64,000 nucleotides of DNA from Pseudomonas sp. B6002. Its GTDB lineage: Bacteria > Pseudomonadota > Gammaproteobacteria > Pseudomonadales > Pseudomonadaceae. The DNA lies in the NCBI RefSeq assembly GCF_013385985.1, contig NZ_JACAOY010000014.1:112947-176946 (forward strand), read 5' to 3'. The position numbers were made by a program, and so were the translations under genes. Shown here one piece after another: positions 45,184 to 53,906 of the stretch. The stretch's first letter is position 1, and each line of letters starts with the position of its first letter. The notes beneath the pieces were generated by a model. The model worked only from the letters and a program-made list of their open reading frames with translations. It was not told where the DNA came from and did not search any database.

Positions 45184-45810
45184 ATGTCTAGCGCGTTAGT
45201 TGTGGACGACCACCCCTTTATCCGCGCCTCGGTCAAAATGCTGCTGGCCAGGGAAGGGTTCACTGATATTGCCGAAGCCGGCGATGGGGCCGAGGCGGTC
45301 CGCTGCGTGCGAGAACGGGTGCCGGACCTGATCATTCTTGAACTGACCCTCCCCACACTCGATGGGCTGGAGCTGATTGCCCAGGTCACGGGTAAGAATG
45401 GTCCCAGCAAAGCCCTTGTGTTGACCTCCCAGCCTGCGCTGCGCTACTGCGCGCGTTGCATGAAGGCGGGCGCGGCGGGGTTTGTCTCCAAGAGCAATGA
45501 GTTGGGCGAGTTGGTGAAGGCGGTCGCGGCCGTGATGAACGGCTATACATATTTTCCCGACCTGGCCAGCAACACCGTGCGGCGCAGTGACACCCAGCGT
45601 TCGGACCACGACCTGGTGCAACGCCTGTCGGACCGCGAACTGAGCATCCTGCAGCAACTGGCCTTGGGCATGACCAACAAGCAGATCGGCGATGCGTTGC
45701 TGATCAGCAACAAGACGGTCAGCACCTACAAGACTCGCCTGACCGAGAAGCTCAACGTCAAGTCGGTGGTGTACCTGGCGGACTTTGCCAAGCGTAACAA
45801 CCTGGTGTGA
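45184..45810 (+). CDS. Orphan LuxR/FixJ-type response regulator with Glu at the phosphorylation site
   Basis: A 208-residue two-domain regulator like FimZ/BvgA. The receiver has Asp8-Asp9, but the expected phospho-acceptor Asp is Glu53 in LIILELTLP (codon GAA). The switch Thr (VLTS) and the Lys (GFVSKSN) are kept. The C-terminal LuxR helix-turn-helix is intact (LSDRELSILQQLALGMTNKQ, then IGDALLISNKTVSTYKTRL). No sensor kinase gene is nearby. It heads a fimbrial island, and its own promoter carries the same operator as the fimbrial promoters, so it is the likely activator. Glu may mimic the phosphorylated state. Confidence 0.9.
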   Translation: MSSALVVDDHPFIRASVKMLLAREGFTDIAEAGDGAEAVRCVRERVPDLIILELTLPTLDGLELIAQVTGKNGPSKALVLTSQPALRYCARCMKAGAAGFVSKSNELGELVKAVAAVMNGYTYFPDLASNTVRRSDTQRSDHDLVQRLSDRELSILQQLALGMTNKQIGDALLISNKTVSTYKTRLTEKLNVKSVVYLADFAKRNNLV

Positions 45811-45828
45811 GTGAAAACCTTGGCCTGA

Positions 45829-45891
45829 GGAAATTTCCTACAAGTTGGTGGGAAATCGGCTGCGTGTTGGGTGATATCGACTTCCCATAAT
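45829..45891 (+). promoter_or_regulatory. Fim-island operator/promoter 2 (adhesin 1)
   Basis: GGAAATTTCCTAC starts at 45829, a second half-site GGGAAATCGGCTGC follows (45850-45863), and CATAAT starts at 45886, 57 bases after the first G. ATG of the first adhesin lies 97 bases after the start of the -10 box. Confidence 0.75.
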
Positions 45892-45982
45892 CGCGCTTCT
45901 TCTGGCCTTGGCGCCCGACCTCGATCATCCGGCAGGCTGACGGCAACCTATGCCCACAGTCGTGCTCAGCAGGATTTCAAAC

Positions 45983-47047
45983 ATGAATTTCAGATCACGA
46001 CTGCTCAGTTGCCTGGGGGCATCGTCCCTGTCGCTAGCGGCGGTGCCAGCACTGGCCGACTGCAGCTGGACATCGGGCGGTACCACGGCCAAGCCGCTGA
46101 TGTTCAACGCGGGCACTTACTTCGCGCCGCGGGATATTCCGATCGGCAGTTCGTTGAACAGTCGCCCGACCGCGATCCAGACCGTCAACTTCGGTGACAC
46201 GCTGCGTTGCACGGCTTCGGCGTTCTACACCACCACGCTGATCGGCCCGCTGGCCATGGGGGTGCCGGTGGACTACGCCATCGTGCCAGCCAATGCACTC
46301 TTGCAGACCAACGTGCCCGGCATTGGCCTGGCCATCTACATGACCGGCTTCACGCCAGAGTGGCGCCTGCCACCGGACAACCCGAACCGCTTTATTCCGT
46401 TCACGCTCACTTACGACGCGCCGGCGCCGGTGACAATGCCTTCCATGCGGTTTCGCTTCGCGTTGTTCAAGACCGGCGACATTGCGGCGGGCACCCACAG
46501 CGTCAACCAGGTAGTTGCCTCCGGTACATCGAACATGGGGCCGATATTCGACCTGACATTCGCCGCCAGCATCACCGTGGCCGGCTGTTCGCTGCCGGCT
46601 GCTCCCGGCAATCAGATCGACGTACCCATGGGCACCTGGGAAAAGCGCGTGTTCAGTGGCAAACACTCCACCACGCCGGCCCAGCCATTTGCCATCACCC
46701 TGACAGCGTGCATCGCCGGCACCAATTACCCCAACAACGCGGGCGGCTATTTCAACGGCAACTACGCCAATATCCAGATCGATGGCAACAACACCTCTAC
46801 CATCCTGGACGCGGCCAACGGCATCTTGAGCCTGTCGAGCGATTCTACCGCCCAGGGCCTGGCCATCCAGGTACTCAGGGCTGATGACACGCCCATGAAC
46901 CTGGGCCAGCCGGTACGCCTGAATCGCATCGCCGACGGCACCACCACGGTGCCGCTCAAGGCGCGCTATATCCAGACCGGCGACGGGCCGACGCCAATGC
47001 CGGGGTCTGCCAATGGTTATGCGAGTTTTTCGGTGACCTATCGCTGA
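45983..47047 (+). CDS. Two-domain fimbrial tip adhesin, tandem copy 1
   Basis: A 354-residue exported protein with a signal peptide (LGASSLSLAAVPALA). The N-terminal domain of about 185 residues carries a Cys pair (DCSWTSGG, LRCTAS) as in FimH-like receptor-binding domains. A pilin domain from about residue 195 (VAGCSLPAAPGNQIDVPMGTW) ends in the donor-type strand GYASFSVTYR. It should sit at a pilus tip and bind an unknown ligand. It is the first of three tandem paralogues and has its own island-type promoter. Confidence 0.85.
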   Translation: MNFRSRLLSCLGASSLSLAAVPALADCSWTSGGTTAKPLMFNAGTYFAPRDIPIGSSLNSRPTAIQTVNFGDTLRCTASAFYTTTLIGPLAMGVPVDYAIVPANALLQTNVPGIGLAIYMTGFTPEWRLPPDNPNRFIPFTLTYDAPAPVTMPSMRFRFALFKTGDIAAGTHSVNQVVASGTSNMGPIFDLTFAASITVAGCSLPAAPGNQIDVPMGTWEKRVFSGKHSTTPAQPFAITLTACIAGTNYPNNAGGYFNGNYANIQIDGNNTSTILDAANGILSLSSDSTAQGLAIQVLRADDTPMNLGQPVRLNRIADGTTTVPLKARYIQTGDGPTPMPGSANGYASFSVTYR

Positions 47048-47129
47048 ACCCGTTCTGACAGTTTGTTTTACGTGCATCCCTGGGTTGCCTGGCCTCATGC
47101 CGGCACCCGTTTCCAGCAGGACATCAATC

Positions 47130-48188
47130 ATGCATTTAAGATCACGGCTCTTGAGTTACCTGGGTACTGCGGCCCTGTTGTCTGCTGCGATCCCTTCGGT
47201 GGCCTGCACATGGAACTCTGGCAGCACGACGGCCAAGGCGCTGACCTACAACGCCGGGACAGTGTTCTCACCGCGCGATGTGCCCACCGGCACCACACTG
47301 AACAACCCTTCGCCGATCCGTGCCGTCAACTTCGGTGACGGCCTGCGATGCGGTTCGTCGTCGATCTACAACGTCAGGCTGGTCGGGCCGCTGGCCGCCG
47401 ATATACCGGTGGACTACCTCAACGTGCCCGCCAATGCGTTGTTGCAGACCAACGTGCCCGGGGTTGGCCTCGCGATCTACATGACGGGCTTTGCCGCCGG
47501 CTGGCGCACCCCGGCCGACAACCCGAACCGGTTTGTGCCGCTCAACCTGACCTACGCCTCGGGGACCATCGCCGAGATGCCTTCCATCATGTTTCGCTAC
47601 CTGCTGGTCAAGACCGGCGATATTCCGGCCGGCACCCACAGCATCAACCAACTGGTCGCCTCGGGTACGACCAACGCGATCCCCATGTTCGACCTGACGT
47701 TCACCGCCACCCTCACCGTGGCCGGCTGTTCGATGCCGGCCGCCCCCGGCAACCAGATCGATGTGCCGATGGGTACGTGGGAAAAGCGCGTGTTCAACGG
47801 CAAGAACTCCACCACGTCGGCAACGTCGTTTGCCATCACGTTGAGTTCGTGTATCGCGGGCAGCAACTACCCCAACAACGCCAACGGCTACTTCAATGGC
47901 AACTACGCCAACATCCAGATCGATGGCAACAAGACGTCCAGCATCGTGGATGCGGCCAACGGCATCCTGAGCCTGTCGAGCGACTCCACCGCCCAGGGCG
48001 TGGCCATCCAGGTGTTGCAAGCCAATGACACGCCGATGAACCTGGGCCAGCCGGTACGCCTCAATCGCATTGTCAGTGGCACCACTTCGGTACCGCTCAA
48101 GGCGCGCTATATCCAGACGGGTGATGGGCCGACGCCGGTGCCGGGCACCGCCAATGGTTACGCGAGTTTCACGGTGACCTACCGCTGA
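47130..48188 (+). CDS. Two-domain fimbrial tip adhesin, tandem copy 2
   Basis: A 352-residue paralogue of its two neighbours. The signal peptide ends near SAAIPSVA; the N-terminal receptor-type domain (CTWNSGSTTAKALTYNAGTV) differs most, while the pilin half from VAGCSMPAAPGNQIDVPMGT to the end is nearly identical to copies 1 and 3. It alone lacks the island operator; the 82-base gap to copy 1 shows no terminator, so it is probably cotranscribed with copy 1. Confidence 0.85.
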   Translation: MHLRSRLLSYLGTAALLSAAIPSVACTWNSGSTTAKALTYNAGTVFSPRDVPTGTTLNNPSPIRAVNFGDGLRCGSSSIYNVRLVGPLAADIPVDYLNVPANALLQTNVPGVGLAIYMTGFAAGWRTPADNPNRFVPLNLTYASGTIAEMPSIMFRYLLVKTGDIPAGTHSINQLVASGTTNAIPMFDLTFTATLTVAGCSMPAAPGNQIDVPMGTWEKRVFNGKNSTTSATSFAITLSSCIAGSNYPNNANGYFNGNYANIQIDGNKTSSIVDAANGILSLSSDSTAQGVAIQVLQANDTPMNLGQPVRLNRIVSGTTSVPLKARYIQTGDGPTPVPGTANGYASFTVTYR

Positions 48189-48193
48189 TCGTA

Positions 48194-48256
48194 GGAAATT
48201 TCCTACGAATTGGCGGGAAGTCGGCTACGGGTTGGGTGATGGCGATTTTCGATAAT
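48194..48256 (+). promoter_or_regulatory. Fim-island operator/promoter 3 (adhesin 3)
   Basis: GGAAATTTCCTAC at 48194, second half-site GGGAAGTCGGCTAC (48215-48228), GATAAT at 48251, again 57 bases from the first G. It begins five bases after the stop codon of copy 2. The region as a whole closely resembles promoter 2, as if duplicated with the gene. Confidence 0.75.
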
Positions 48257-48343
48257 CAGGTTTCACCCGGTTTTTATGCCTGCTCCCTCTGATGAGGCCA
48301 AAGACCGTCCATGCCTGCAGTTGCTCTTACGAGGACTTCAATC

Positions 48344-49408
48344 ATGAAACAGAGATCCATACTCACCACCGGCTTTGCCGCCTTCGCCCTGGCGCTGGTG
48401 GCGGCGCCCGCCATGGCAGCCTGCACCTGGGACTCCAACAACGGCACGCCCAAGCAACTGACCCTGGCCGCCGGTACCGTATTTGCACCGCGTGACGTGC
48501 CGATCGGCACCACGCTCAACAACAACGCGCCGATTCGCACGGTGCCGTTCAACGACCGTCTGGTGTGTGGCCTGGTCGCGCGTTACGCCACCACGCTGGT
48601 CGGCCCCGTGGTCACCGATGTCCCGGTGGATGTGGTGCGGGTGCCCGCCAGTTCGTTGCTACAAACCAATGTGCCCGGCATCGGCCTGGCGATCTATATG
48701 ACCGGTTTTGCCGCCGAGTGGAGAGGGCAGGCGGATAACCCCAGCCGCTTCATTCCGTTTGAACTCAACATGAATATTTCCTATGCCGTCAGCGGAATGA
48801 CCGGGGCTTTGATGCGCTATGCCCTGGTCAAAACCGGCGATATCGCACCGGGCACCCATACCATCAATCAACTGGTGGCCACGGGGACTTCTGATCGTGG
48901 CCCGATTTTCGACCTGACCTTTACCGCCTCGGTGACGGTCGCCGGCTGTTCGATGCCAGCCGCGCCGGGTAATCAGATCGATGTGCCGATGGGCACCTGG
49001 GAAAAGCGTGTGTTCAACGGCAAGAACTCCACCACGCCCGCCCAGCCGTTCGCCGTCACGCTGGACTCGTGCATCGCGGGCAGCAATTACCCGAACAACG
49101 CCAACGGCAATTTCAATGGTAACTACGCCAACATCCAGGTCGATGGCAACAAGACCTCGACCATCCTGGATGCGGCCAATGGCGTGCTGAGCCTGTCGAG
49201 TGATTCCACCGCCCAGGGCGTGGCCATCCAGGTGTTGCAGGCCAATGACACGCCGCTGAACCTGGGCCAGCCGGTACGCCTCACGCGCATCGTCAACGGC
49301 ACCACCACGGTGCCGCTCAAGGCGCGCTACATCCAGACGGCCGACGGACCTACGCCCACCCCGGGTTCGGCCAATGGTTATGCGAGCTTTTCCGTGACCT
49401 ATCGCTGA
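48344..49408 (+). CDS. Two-domain fimbrial tip adhesin, tandem copy 3
   Basis: A 354-residue exported protein (signal peptide ending VAAPAMA, then ACTWDSNNGTPKQL). The architecture is the same as copies 1 and 2: a variable N-terminal domain with a Cys pair (CTW, LVCGL) and a conserved pilin half ending GYASFSVTYR. It has its own operator and promoter and is followed by a strong hairpin, so it can be expressed independently of copies 1 and 2. Confidence 0.85.
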   Translation: MKQRSILTTGFAAFALALVAAPAMAACTWDSNNGTPKQLTLAAGTVFAPRDVPIGTTLNNNAPIRTVPFNDRLVCGLVARYATTLVGPVVTDVPVDVVRVPASSLLQTNVPGIGLAIYMTGFAAEWRGQADNPSRFIPFELNMNISYAVSGMTGALMRYALVKTGDIAPGTHTINQLVATGTSDRGPIFDLTFTASVTVAGCSMPAAPGNQIDVPMGTWEKRVFNGKNSTTPAQPFAVTLDSCIAGSNYPNNANGNFNGNYANIQVDGNKTSTILDAANGVLSLSSDSTAQGVAIQVLQANDTPLNLGQPVRLTRIVNGTTTVPLKARYIQTADGPTPTPGSANGYASFSVTYR

Positions 49409-49424
49409 GGTTTTCCAGCGCTGC

Positions 49425-49467
49425 AACGCCAACGCCACAGGTGCATCGCGCCTGTGGCGTTGGCGTT
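49425..49467 (+). terminator. Strong hairpin after the adhesin genes
   Basis: A perfect 17-bp stem, AACGCCAACGCCACAGG and its complement, with a nine-base loop (TGCATCGCG). Only a short T-run follows (GTTTCTG), so it may stabilise the 3' end as well as terminate. Confidence 0.75.
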
Positions 49468-49498
49468 TCTGCAGCCCGGTGAAAGGTAGTTGTTCGTG

Positions 49499-49561
49499 GG
49501 AAATTTCCTACAACCACAAGGACGTTTCCTACATAGGTGTACCCCTCCAACTTCCAATAAT
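49499..49561 (+). promoter_or_regulatory. Fim-island operator/promoter 4 (major pilin)
   Basis: GGAAATTTCCTAC at 49499, a second copy GTTTCCTAC (49524-49532) and AATAAT at 49556, 57 bases from the first G. The second half-site is a near-complete TTTCCTAC and is spaced 21 rather than 22 bases. Confidence 0.78.
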
Positions 49562-49667
49562 GACACCAGACGAAACGCGCTGACCCGCAGTCGGGTAGCC
49601 CCGTCGCTCCGTCTGGATGCCTCCTGCAGGCGCACAGATAACCCCTCTCTTTACTGTGGATGTGATC

Positions 49668-50216
49668 ATGAAAAAGTACGCTCTCAAAGGTTTGACCCTG
49701 GCCCTGGTTCTGGGCGGTGCTTCGCAAGCGGCCCTGGCCGCTGATGGCGAAATCAACTTCATCGGCAGCGTCACCGACAACACCTGCCCGGTGGTGGTAT
49801 CGGACCTCAACGGTTCGGCCGGCGCGGGTGACGTGACCCTGGGCAGCGTCCCTGCCACTTCCCTGGCAAGCGCTGGCGCAGTCGCCGGTGGCGGTGCGTT
49901 CACCCTGACCATCGACACCACCGCGCCAGGTTGCAGCGTCACCGGCAAGAAAGCCGTGGTCAAGTTCTTGTCCCTGAGCGGCAACGCCGGCGCCAGCGGC
50001 CAGTGGATCGGCCTGACCCCGGATCCGGGTGTGGCCACCAACGTCGCCGTACAGATCAAGGACGCCACCGGCAAGGACGTGCAACTGGGCCTGGAGTCCT
50101 CGCCGTACCTGGACCTGACCCAACCGTTGCGCTTCACCGCCAACTACATCGCCACCGGTGCTGCGACCTCGGGCCCGGCCAACGCCAAGGCCGCGTTCAC
50201 CGTCGACTACCAGTAA
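49668..50216 (+). CDS. Major fimbrial subunit A (chaperone-usher pilin)
   Basis: A 182-residue exported pilin. The signal peptide is LTLALVLGGASQAALA. The mature part begins ADGEINFIGSVTDNTCPVVV, the typical donor strand region and first Cys; the second Cys is in APGCSVTG. It ends AAFTVDYQ, with the beta-strand and penultimate aromatic pattern recognised by the chaperone. It is first in the pilin-chaperone-usher unit and is separated from the chaperone gene by a GC-rich hairpin. Confidence 0.9.
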   Translation: MKKYALKGLTLALVLGGASQAALAADGEINFIGSVTDNTCPVVVSDLNGSAGAGDVTLGSVPATSLASAGAVAGGGAFTLTIDTTAPGCSVTGKKAVVKFLSLSGNAGASGQWIGLTPDPGVATNVAVQIKDATGKDVQLGLESSPYLDLTQPLRFTANYIATGAATSGPANAKAAFTVDYQ

Positions 50217-50227
50217 GCCCTGTGACA

Positions 50228-50253
50228 CGCCCCAGCCCAGCCGGGTTGGGGCG
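50228..50253 (+). promoter_or_regulatory. Pilin-chaperone intercistronic hairpin
   Basis: CGCCCCAGCCC pairs with GGGTTGGGGCG around a four-base loop, with one G-U pair and no T-run. Such hairpins downstream of pilin genes usually protect the abundant pilin message and reduce read-through into chaperone and usher. Confidence 0.6.
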
Positions 50254-50270
50254 CCAAGAGGATGACCGAT

Positions 50271-51011
50271 ATGAAACGTTTTGCGACCCCATTCAAAGCC
50301 ACAGCGATGCTGGCCGTGTTGCTCGCCACGACGCTGGTTGGCACCGCAAGCCAGGCCGGTGTGATGCTCGGCGGCACGCGTATCGTGTTCGACGGCAGCA
50401 AGCGCGATGCGTCCATCAGCGTCGGCAACACCACCACACAGCCCTATGCGGTACAGACCTGGATCAACACCGAGGCTGACGACAACACCAGCGCAACGCC
50501 TTTCGTGGCCACGCCGCCCCTGTTTCGCCTGGACCCGCGCAAAGAGCAGATGGTGCGCATCCAGAAAGTCCCGGGCGCGCTGCCGGAAGACCGCGAGTCG
50601 GTGTTCTACTTCAACGCCCAGGAAATCCCGGTGGCCGGCAAGGCCGACGAGAACACCCTGAAGATCGCCATGCGCACCCGCATCAAGCTGTTCTATCGCC
50701 CGGCCAGCCTCAAGGGCAACCCGCTGGACGCACTGCCACAACTGCGCTGGAGCCTTGCGCAGGAGCAGGGCAAGACCGTGCTGGTGGTCAACAACCCGTC
50801 GGCGTTTCACGTGTCCTTCATCGGCGTGAAGGTATTGGCCGGTGCACACAGCGTGGAAGTCGACGAGCCCAAGATGGTCGCGCCGATGAGCAGCCAGCGT
50901 TATGCCTTGCCCGGCTTCAGTGGCAGCGGCGGTGAGGTGATGTTCTCCGCCATCAATGACTACGGCGGCTACAGCGAACCCACCAAAGTCGCGCTGACTC
51001 GCACGCCCTGA
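50271..51011 (+). CDS. Periplasmic fimbrial chaperone A (PapD family)
   Basis: A 246-residue immunoglobulin-like chaperone with signal peptide (VGTASQAG). It carries GTRIVFDGSKRDASISVGNT, PPLFRLDPRKEQMVRI, LPEDRESVFYFNAQEIP (the family signature) and IKLFYRP, which includes the conserved Arg/Lys of the subunit-binding cleft. It folds pilins and delivers them to the usher. ATG 50271 is preferred to ATG 50262 because AGAGG has the right spacing only for the later one. Confidence 0.92.
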   Translation: MKRFATPFKATAMLAVLLATTLVGTASQAGVMLGGTRIVFDGSKRDASISVGNTTTQPYAVQTWINTEADDNTSATPFVATPPLFRLDPRKEQMVRIQKVPGALPEDRESVFYFNAQEIPVAGKADENTLKIAMRTRIKLFYRPASLKGNPLDALPQLRWSLAQEQGKTVLVVNNPSAFHVSFIGVKVLAGAHSVEVDEPKMVAPMSSQRYALPGFSGSGGEVMFSAINDYGGYSEPTKVALTRTP

Positions 51012-51086
51012 TCCCACTTTTCTTGTCCTTGCGAAGGTGCTCCCGCGTTGCCCCGGCAACGTGATGGCAGCCCATTGAGTATTGTC

Positions 51087-53597
51087 ATGCGAATCGATGC
51101 CCTGAACCTCGACTGGTCCTCACTACCGTTTGCCCCGCTGCGCCTGTCCGCCGCCATCCTGGCTGCGTTGATGGCCGGTGTGGCGCAGGCCGATGACGCA
51201 GTGAAGTTTGACTCAAGCTTCATGCAATCCTTTGGTGGCACCGATGCCGGGCCGAACCTGGACCTGGATGCGATTGCCAACAGCGGCAGCCTCGGCCCTG
51301 GCACCTACCCGGTGGTCATTCGCCTGAACCAGAGCTTTTTTGATCGCCGCGACATGACCTTCAGCCAGGACGAAAAAACCGGCGACGTGCGGGCGTGCCT
51401 GTCGGCAGCGTTTCTCACTGAGCTGGGGGTCAAGCTGGAGGCCTTCCAGGTGCCCGGCGAAAGCCTGCCCGAGTGCATCGACCTCGCGGCGCTGGTGGAC
51501 GGCGCTGCGGTCAGCTTCGACGCCAACCACCTGGCCCTGGACATCAGCGTGCCGCAGATCGCTTTGCGCCGTGACGCGGCCGGCTACGTGGCGCCGCAGG
51601 AATGGGACAGCGGGATCAACGCTGCGATGCTCAACTATCAGTTCTCGGCGGCACAGACCCAATCCAACGCGCGGGGCAGCGGTACGCAATACAACCTCTA
51701 CAGCAACGGCGGTTTCAACCTGGGCGACTGGCGCTTTCGTACCAGTTCGTCGTTCCGCCAGGACGAGGAGGGCAAGCAGGATTGGCAGCGCAGCAACACC
51801 TATGCACAACGCGACGTGACGGCCCTGAAGGGCACGCTGACCGTGGGCGAAAGTTTCACGCCGGGGGATGTGTTCGACAGCATCCCGTTTCGCGGTGTGC
51901 AGTTGGCCTCGGACATGGGCATGTTGCCGGACTCGATGCAGGGCTATGCGCCGATCATTCGCGGTATCGCGGAAACCCAGGCCAAGGTCGAAGTGCGCCA
52001 GAACGGCTACTCGCTGTACACCACCTATGTGGCACCGGGCGCGTTCGAGATCGATGACCTCAACGCCGCCTCCGGCAGTGGTGACCTGGAAATCGTGATT
52101 ACCGAGGCCGACGGCCGCGAACGACGTTTCACCCAGCCTTACGCGACCCTGGGCAACATGCTGCGCGAGAAGACCTGGCGCTACAGCATGACCGTCGGCG
52201 AGTACAACTCTGTCGATGGCGGCCAGCGCCCGTCGTTTGCCCAGGCCTCGCTGGCCTATGGCTTGCCGTTCGACCTGACGCTGTACGGTGGCTTGCTCGG
52301 CGCCAATTTCTACAACGCCGGCGTGGTCGGCATGGGCAAGAGCCTGGGCAGCCTGGGTGCGGTGTCGATGGACGTGACGGCAGCCAAGACCGAAGTACCG
52401 CAGGCGTCCGGCAACCCGGCAGGCAAACAGAATGGCCAGAGTGTCAGCGTGCGCTACGGCAAGGCTTTCGAGACAGGTACCTCGGTGCGTTTTGCCGGCT
52501 ATCGCTATTCCACCGAAGGCTACCGGGACTTTGACGAGGCCGTGCGCCTGCAAGAGCCCGACAGCTACTACAACCTGTCCCGGCGCTCCAAGGTCGAGGC
52601 GAGCATCAACCAGGCGCTGGGCAGTGCCGGTTCGTTTTACCTGAACGTGAGCCAGCAGAACTACTGGGGCTCGTCGCGCCAGGACAAGCAGATGCAACTG
52701 GGCTTCAGCAGCCAGTACAAGGGCGTGACCTATGGCGCCTATGCCAGCAAGACCCTGACCGACAACTACGGCCAGAACAACCAGGTGGTGTTCACCGTGT
52801 CGATGCCGATCGGCCAGACCCGCAGCACCGCCACCTACGCCGTCACACGCAACACCGACGGCAGCCTGGACCAGCGCGCGGGCCTCAGTGGGCGCGATGG
52901 CGAGATGACGTACAACGTCAACGCCAACCGTTCGGACAACGCCGGCAATAACGGCTCGGCGCTGATTGGCTACCGCGCACCCTTTGCCCAGTTGGGCGCT
53001 GGCGTCAGCGTGGGCAGTGGCTACCGCCAGACGTCGGTGAGTGCGGCAGGTTCGGTGTTGGCCCACAGCGATGGTGTCGAATTCGGGCAGAGCCTGGGTG
53101 AAACGGTAGCCCTGGTGGAAATCAAGGACACGCCGAACGTGGGTGTGCTCAACGCCCCTGGCACCTTGACCAGCAAGAAGGGCTACGCGCTGGTGCCGTA
53201 TGTGATGCCGTACCGCAAGAACCGTGTGGCACTGGACACCAGCGAGCTGGACAGCCAGGTGGACATCGAGGACGGCGTGACCAATGTGGTGCCGCGTCGC
53301 GGTGCAGTGGTCAAGGCAAAATTCGCCGCCAGCCGTTCGGAAAAGGTCGTGGCCACGGTGCGCCTCGCCGACGGCGGGTTGCCACCGTTCGGCACCTCGG
53401 TGCTGGACGCCAAGGGCTTGAGTGTCGGTGTAGTCGGGCAGGCCGGGCAGATATTGATGGCGGTGGGTGAGGGCAAGGTGTTCAGCATGAAGTGGGGTGA
53501 CAAGGCTGCGCAGAGCTGCACGTTCGAGCTGGATATCAGCAAGACCGAGCCGGTGGATGGGTACCGTGTGATGGCGGCGACTTGTGCGGCGCCATGA
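51087..53597 (+). CDS. Fimbrial outer membrane usher A
   Basis: An 836-residue usher with all expected parts. After the signal peptide (LMAGVAQA), the N-terminal domain (VKFDSSFMQSFG), the barrel with plug (APIIRGIAETQAKVEVRQNG), and the C-terminal domains (LPPFGTSVLDAKGLSVGVVG) ending in the disulfide region QSCTFELDI. It secretes and assembles pilins. ATG 51087 gives a signal peptide right away. It is intact, unlike the second usher in this island. Confidence 0.93.
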   Translation: MRIDALNLDWSSLPFAPLRLSAAILAALMAGVAQADDAVKFDSSFMQSFGGTDAGPNLDLDAIANSGSLGPGTYPVVIRLNQSFFDRRDMTFSQDEKTGDVRACLSAAFLTELGVKLEAFQVPGESLPECIDLAALVDGAAVSFDANHLALDISVPQIALRRDAAGYVAPQEWDSGINAAMLNYQFSAAQTQSNARGSGTQYNLYSNGGFNLGDWRFRTSSSFRQDEEGKQDWQRSNTYAQRDVTALKGTLTVGESFTPGDVFDSIPFRGVQLASDMGMLPDSMQGYAPIIRGIAETQAKVEVRQNGYSLYTTYVAPGAFEIDDLNAASGSGDLEIVITEADGRERRFTQPYATLGNMLREKTWRYSMTVGEYNSVDGGQRPSFAQASLAYGLPFDLTLYGGLLGANFYNAGVVGMGKSLGSLGAVSMDVTAAKTEVPQASGNPAGKQNGQSVSVRYGKAFETGTSVRFAGYRYSTEGYRDFDEAVRLQEPDSYYNLSRRSKVEASINQALGSAGSFYLNVSQQNYWGSSRQDKQMQLGFSSQYKGVTYGAYASKTLTDNYGQNNQVVFTVSMPIGQTRSTATYAVTRNTDGSLDQRAGLSGRDGEMTYNVNANRSDNAGNNGSALIGYRAPFAQLGAGVSVGSGYRQTSVSAAGSVLAHSDGVEFGQSLGETVALVEIKDTPNVGVLNAPGTLTSKKGYALVPYVMPYRKNRVALDTSELDSQVDIEDGVTNVVPRRGAVVKAKFAASRSEKVVATVRLADGGLPPFGTSVLDAKGLSVGVVGQAGQILMAVGEGKVFSMKWGDKAAQSCTFELDISKTEPVDGYRVMAATCAAP

Positions 53598-53632
53598 GGC
53601 GCAATAGGACAAATCTGTAAGGGGTGTCTCAG

Positions 53633-53695
53633 GGAAAATTCCTACAGTCCGAGCGGAACGAGCTTACATTTCAACTTCCGCATACACCGCATTAT
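53633..53695 (+). promoter_or_regulatory. Fim-island operator/promoter 5 (pilin B)
   Basis: GGAAAATTCCTAC at 53633, a weaker second half-site GGAACGAGCTTAC (53655-53667), and CATTAT at 53690, again 57 bases from the first G. A long leader of about 210 bases follows before ATG 53907; that leader contains no recognisable gene. Confidence 0.68.
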
Positions 53696-53906
53696 TTGTC
53701 CCGCACTACAGATGTTTGAAGTTATTGAATACCGATGATGTTGGCCGCACTTTAACTGACTGAACAACGAAAACACTCACGCTGATACTTGAGTTGTTTT
53801 AACGGATGAATGTTGTTTGGCGGGGGAACTAGTGATGCAGCAGGGTTGTGTATTAAGGCTCCAGCATCTTTGTGCCAATCCCACTATTAATCCAAGAGTT
53901 GTACTC

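Noticed and set aside
51213-53612. A 799-codon minus-strand open frame across the usher A gene
   Set aside because: It is the mirror of a high-GC gene: it has no domain, no ribosome binding site and a His/Gln/Arg-rich composition, while the plus strand encodes an unmistakable usher. Similar long antisense frames opposite eboF, eboE and mmsA were dropped for the same reason.
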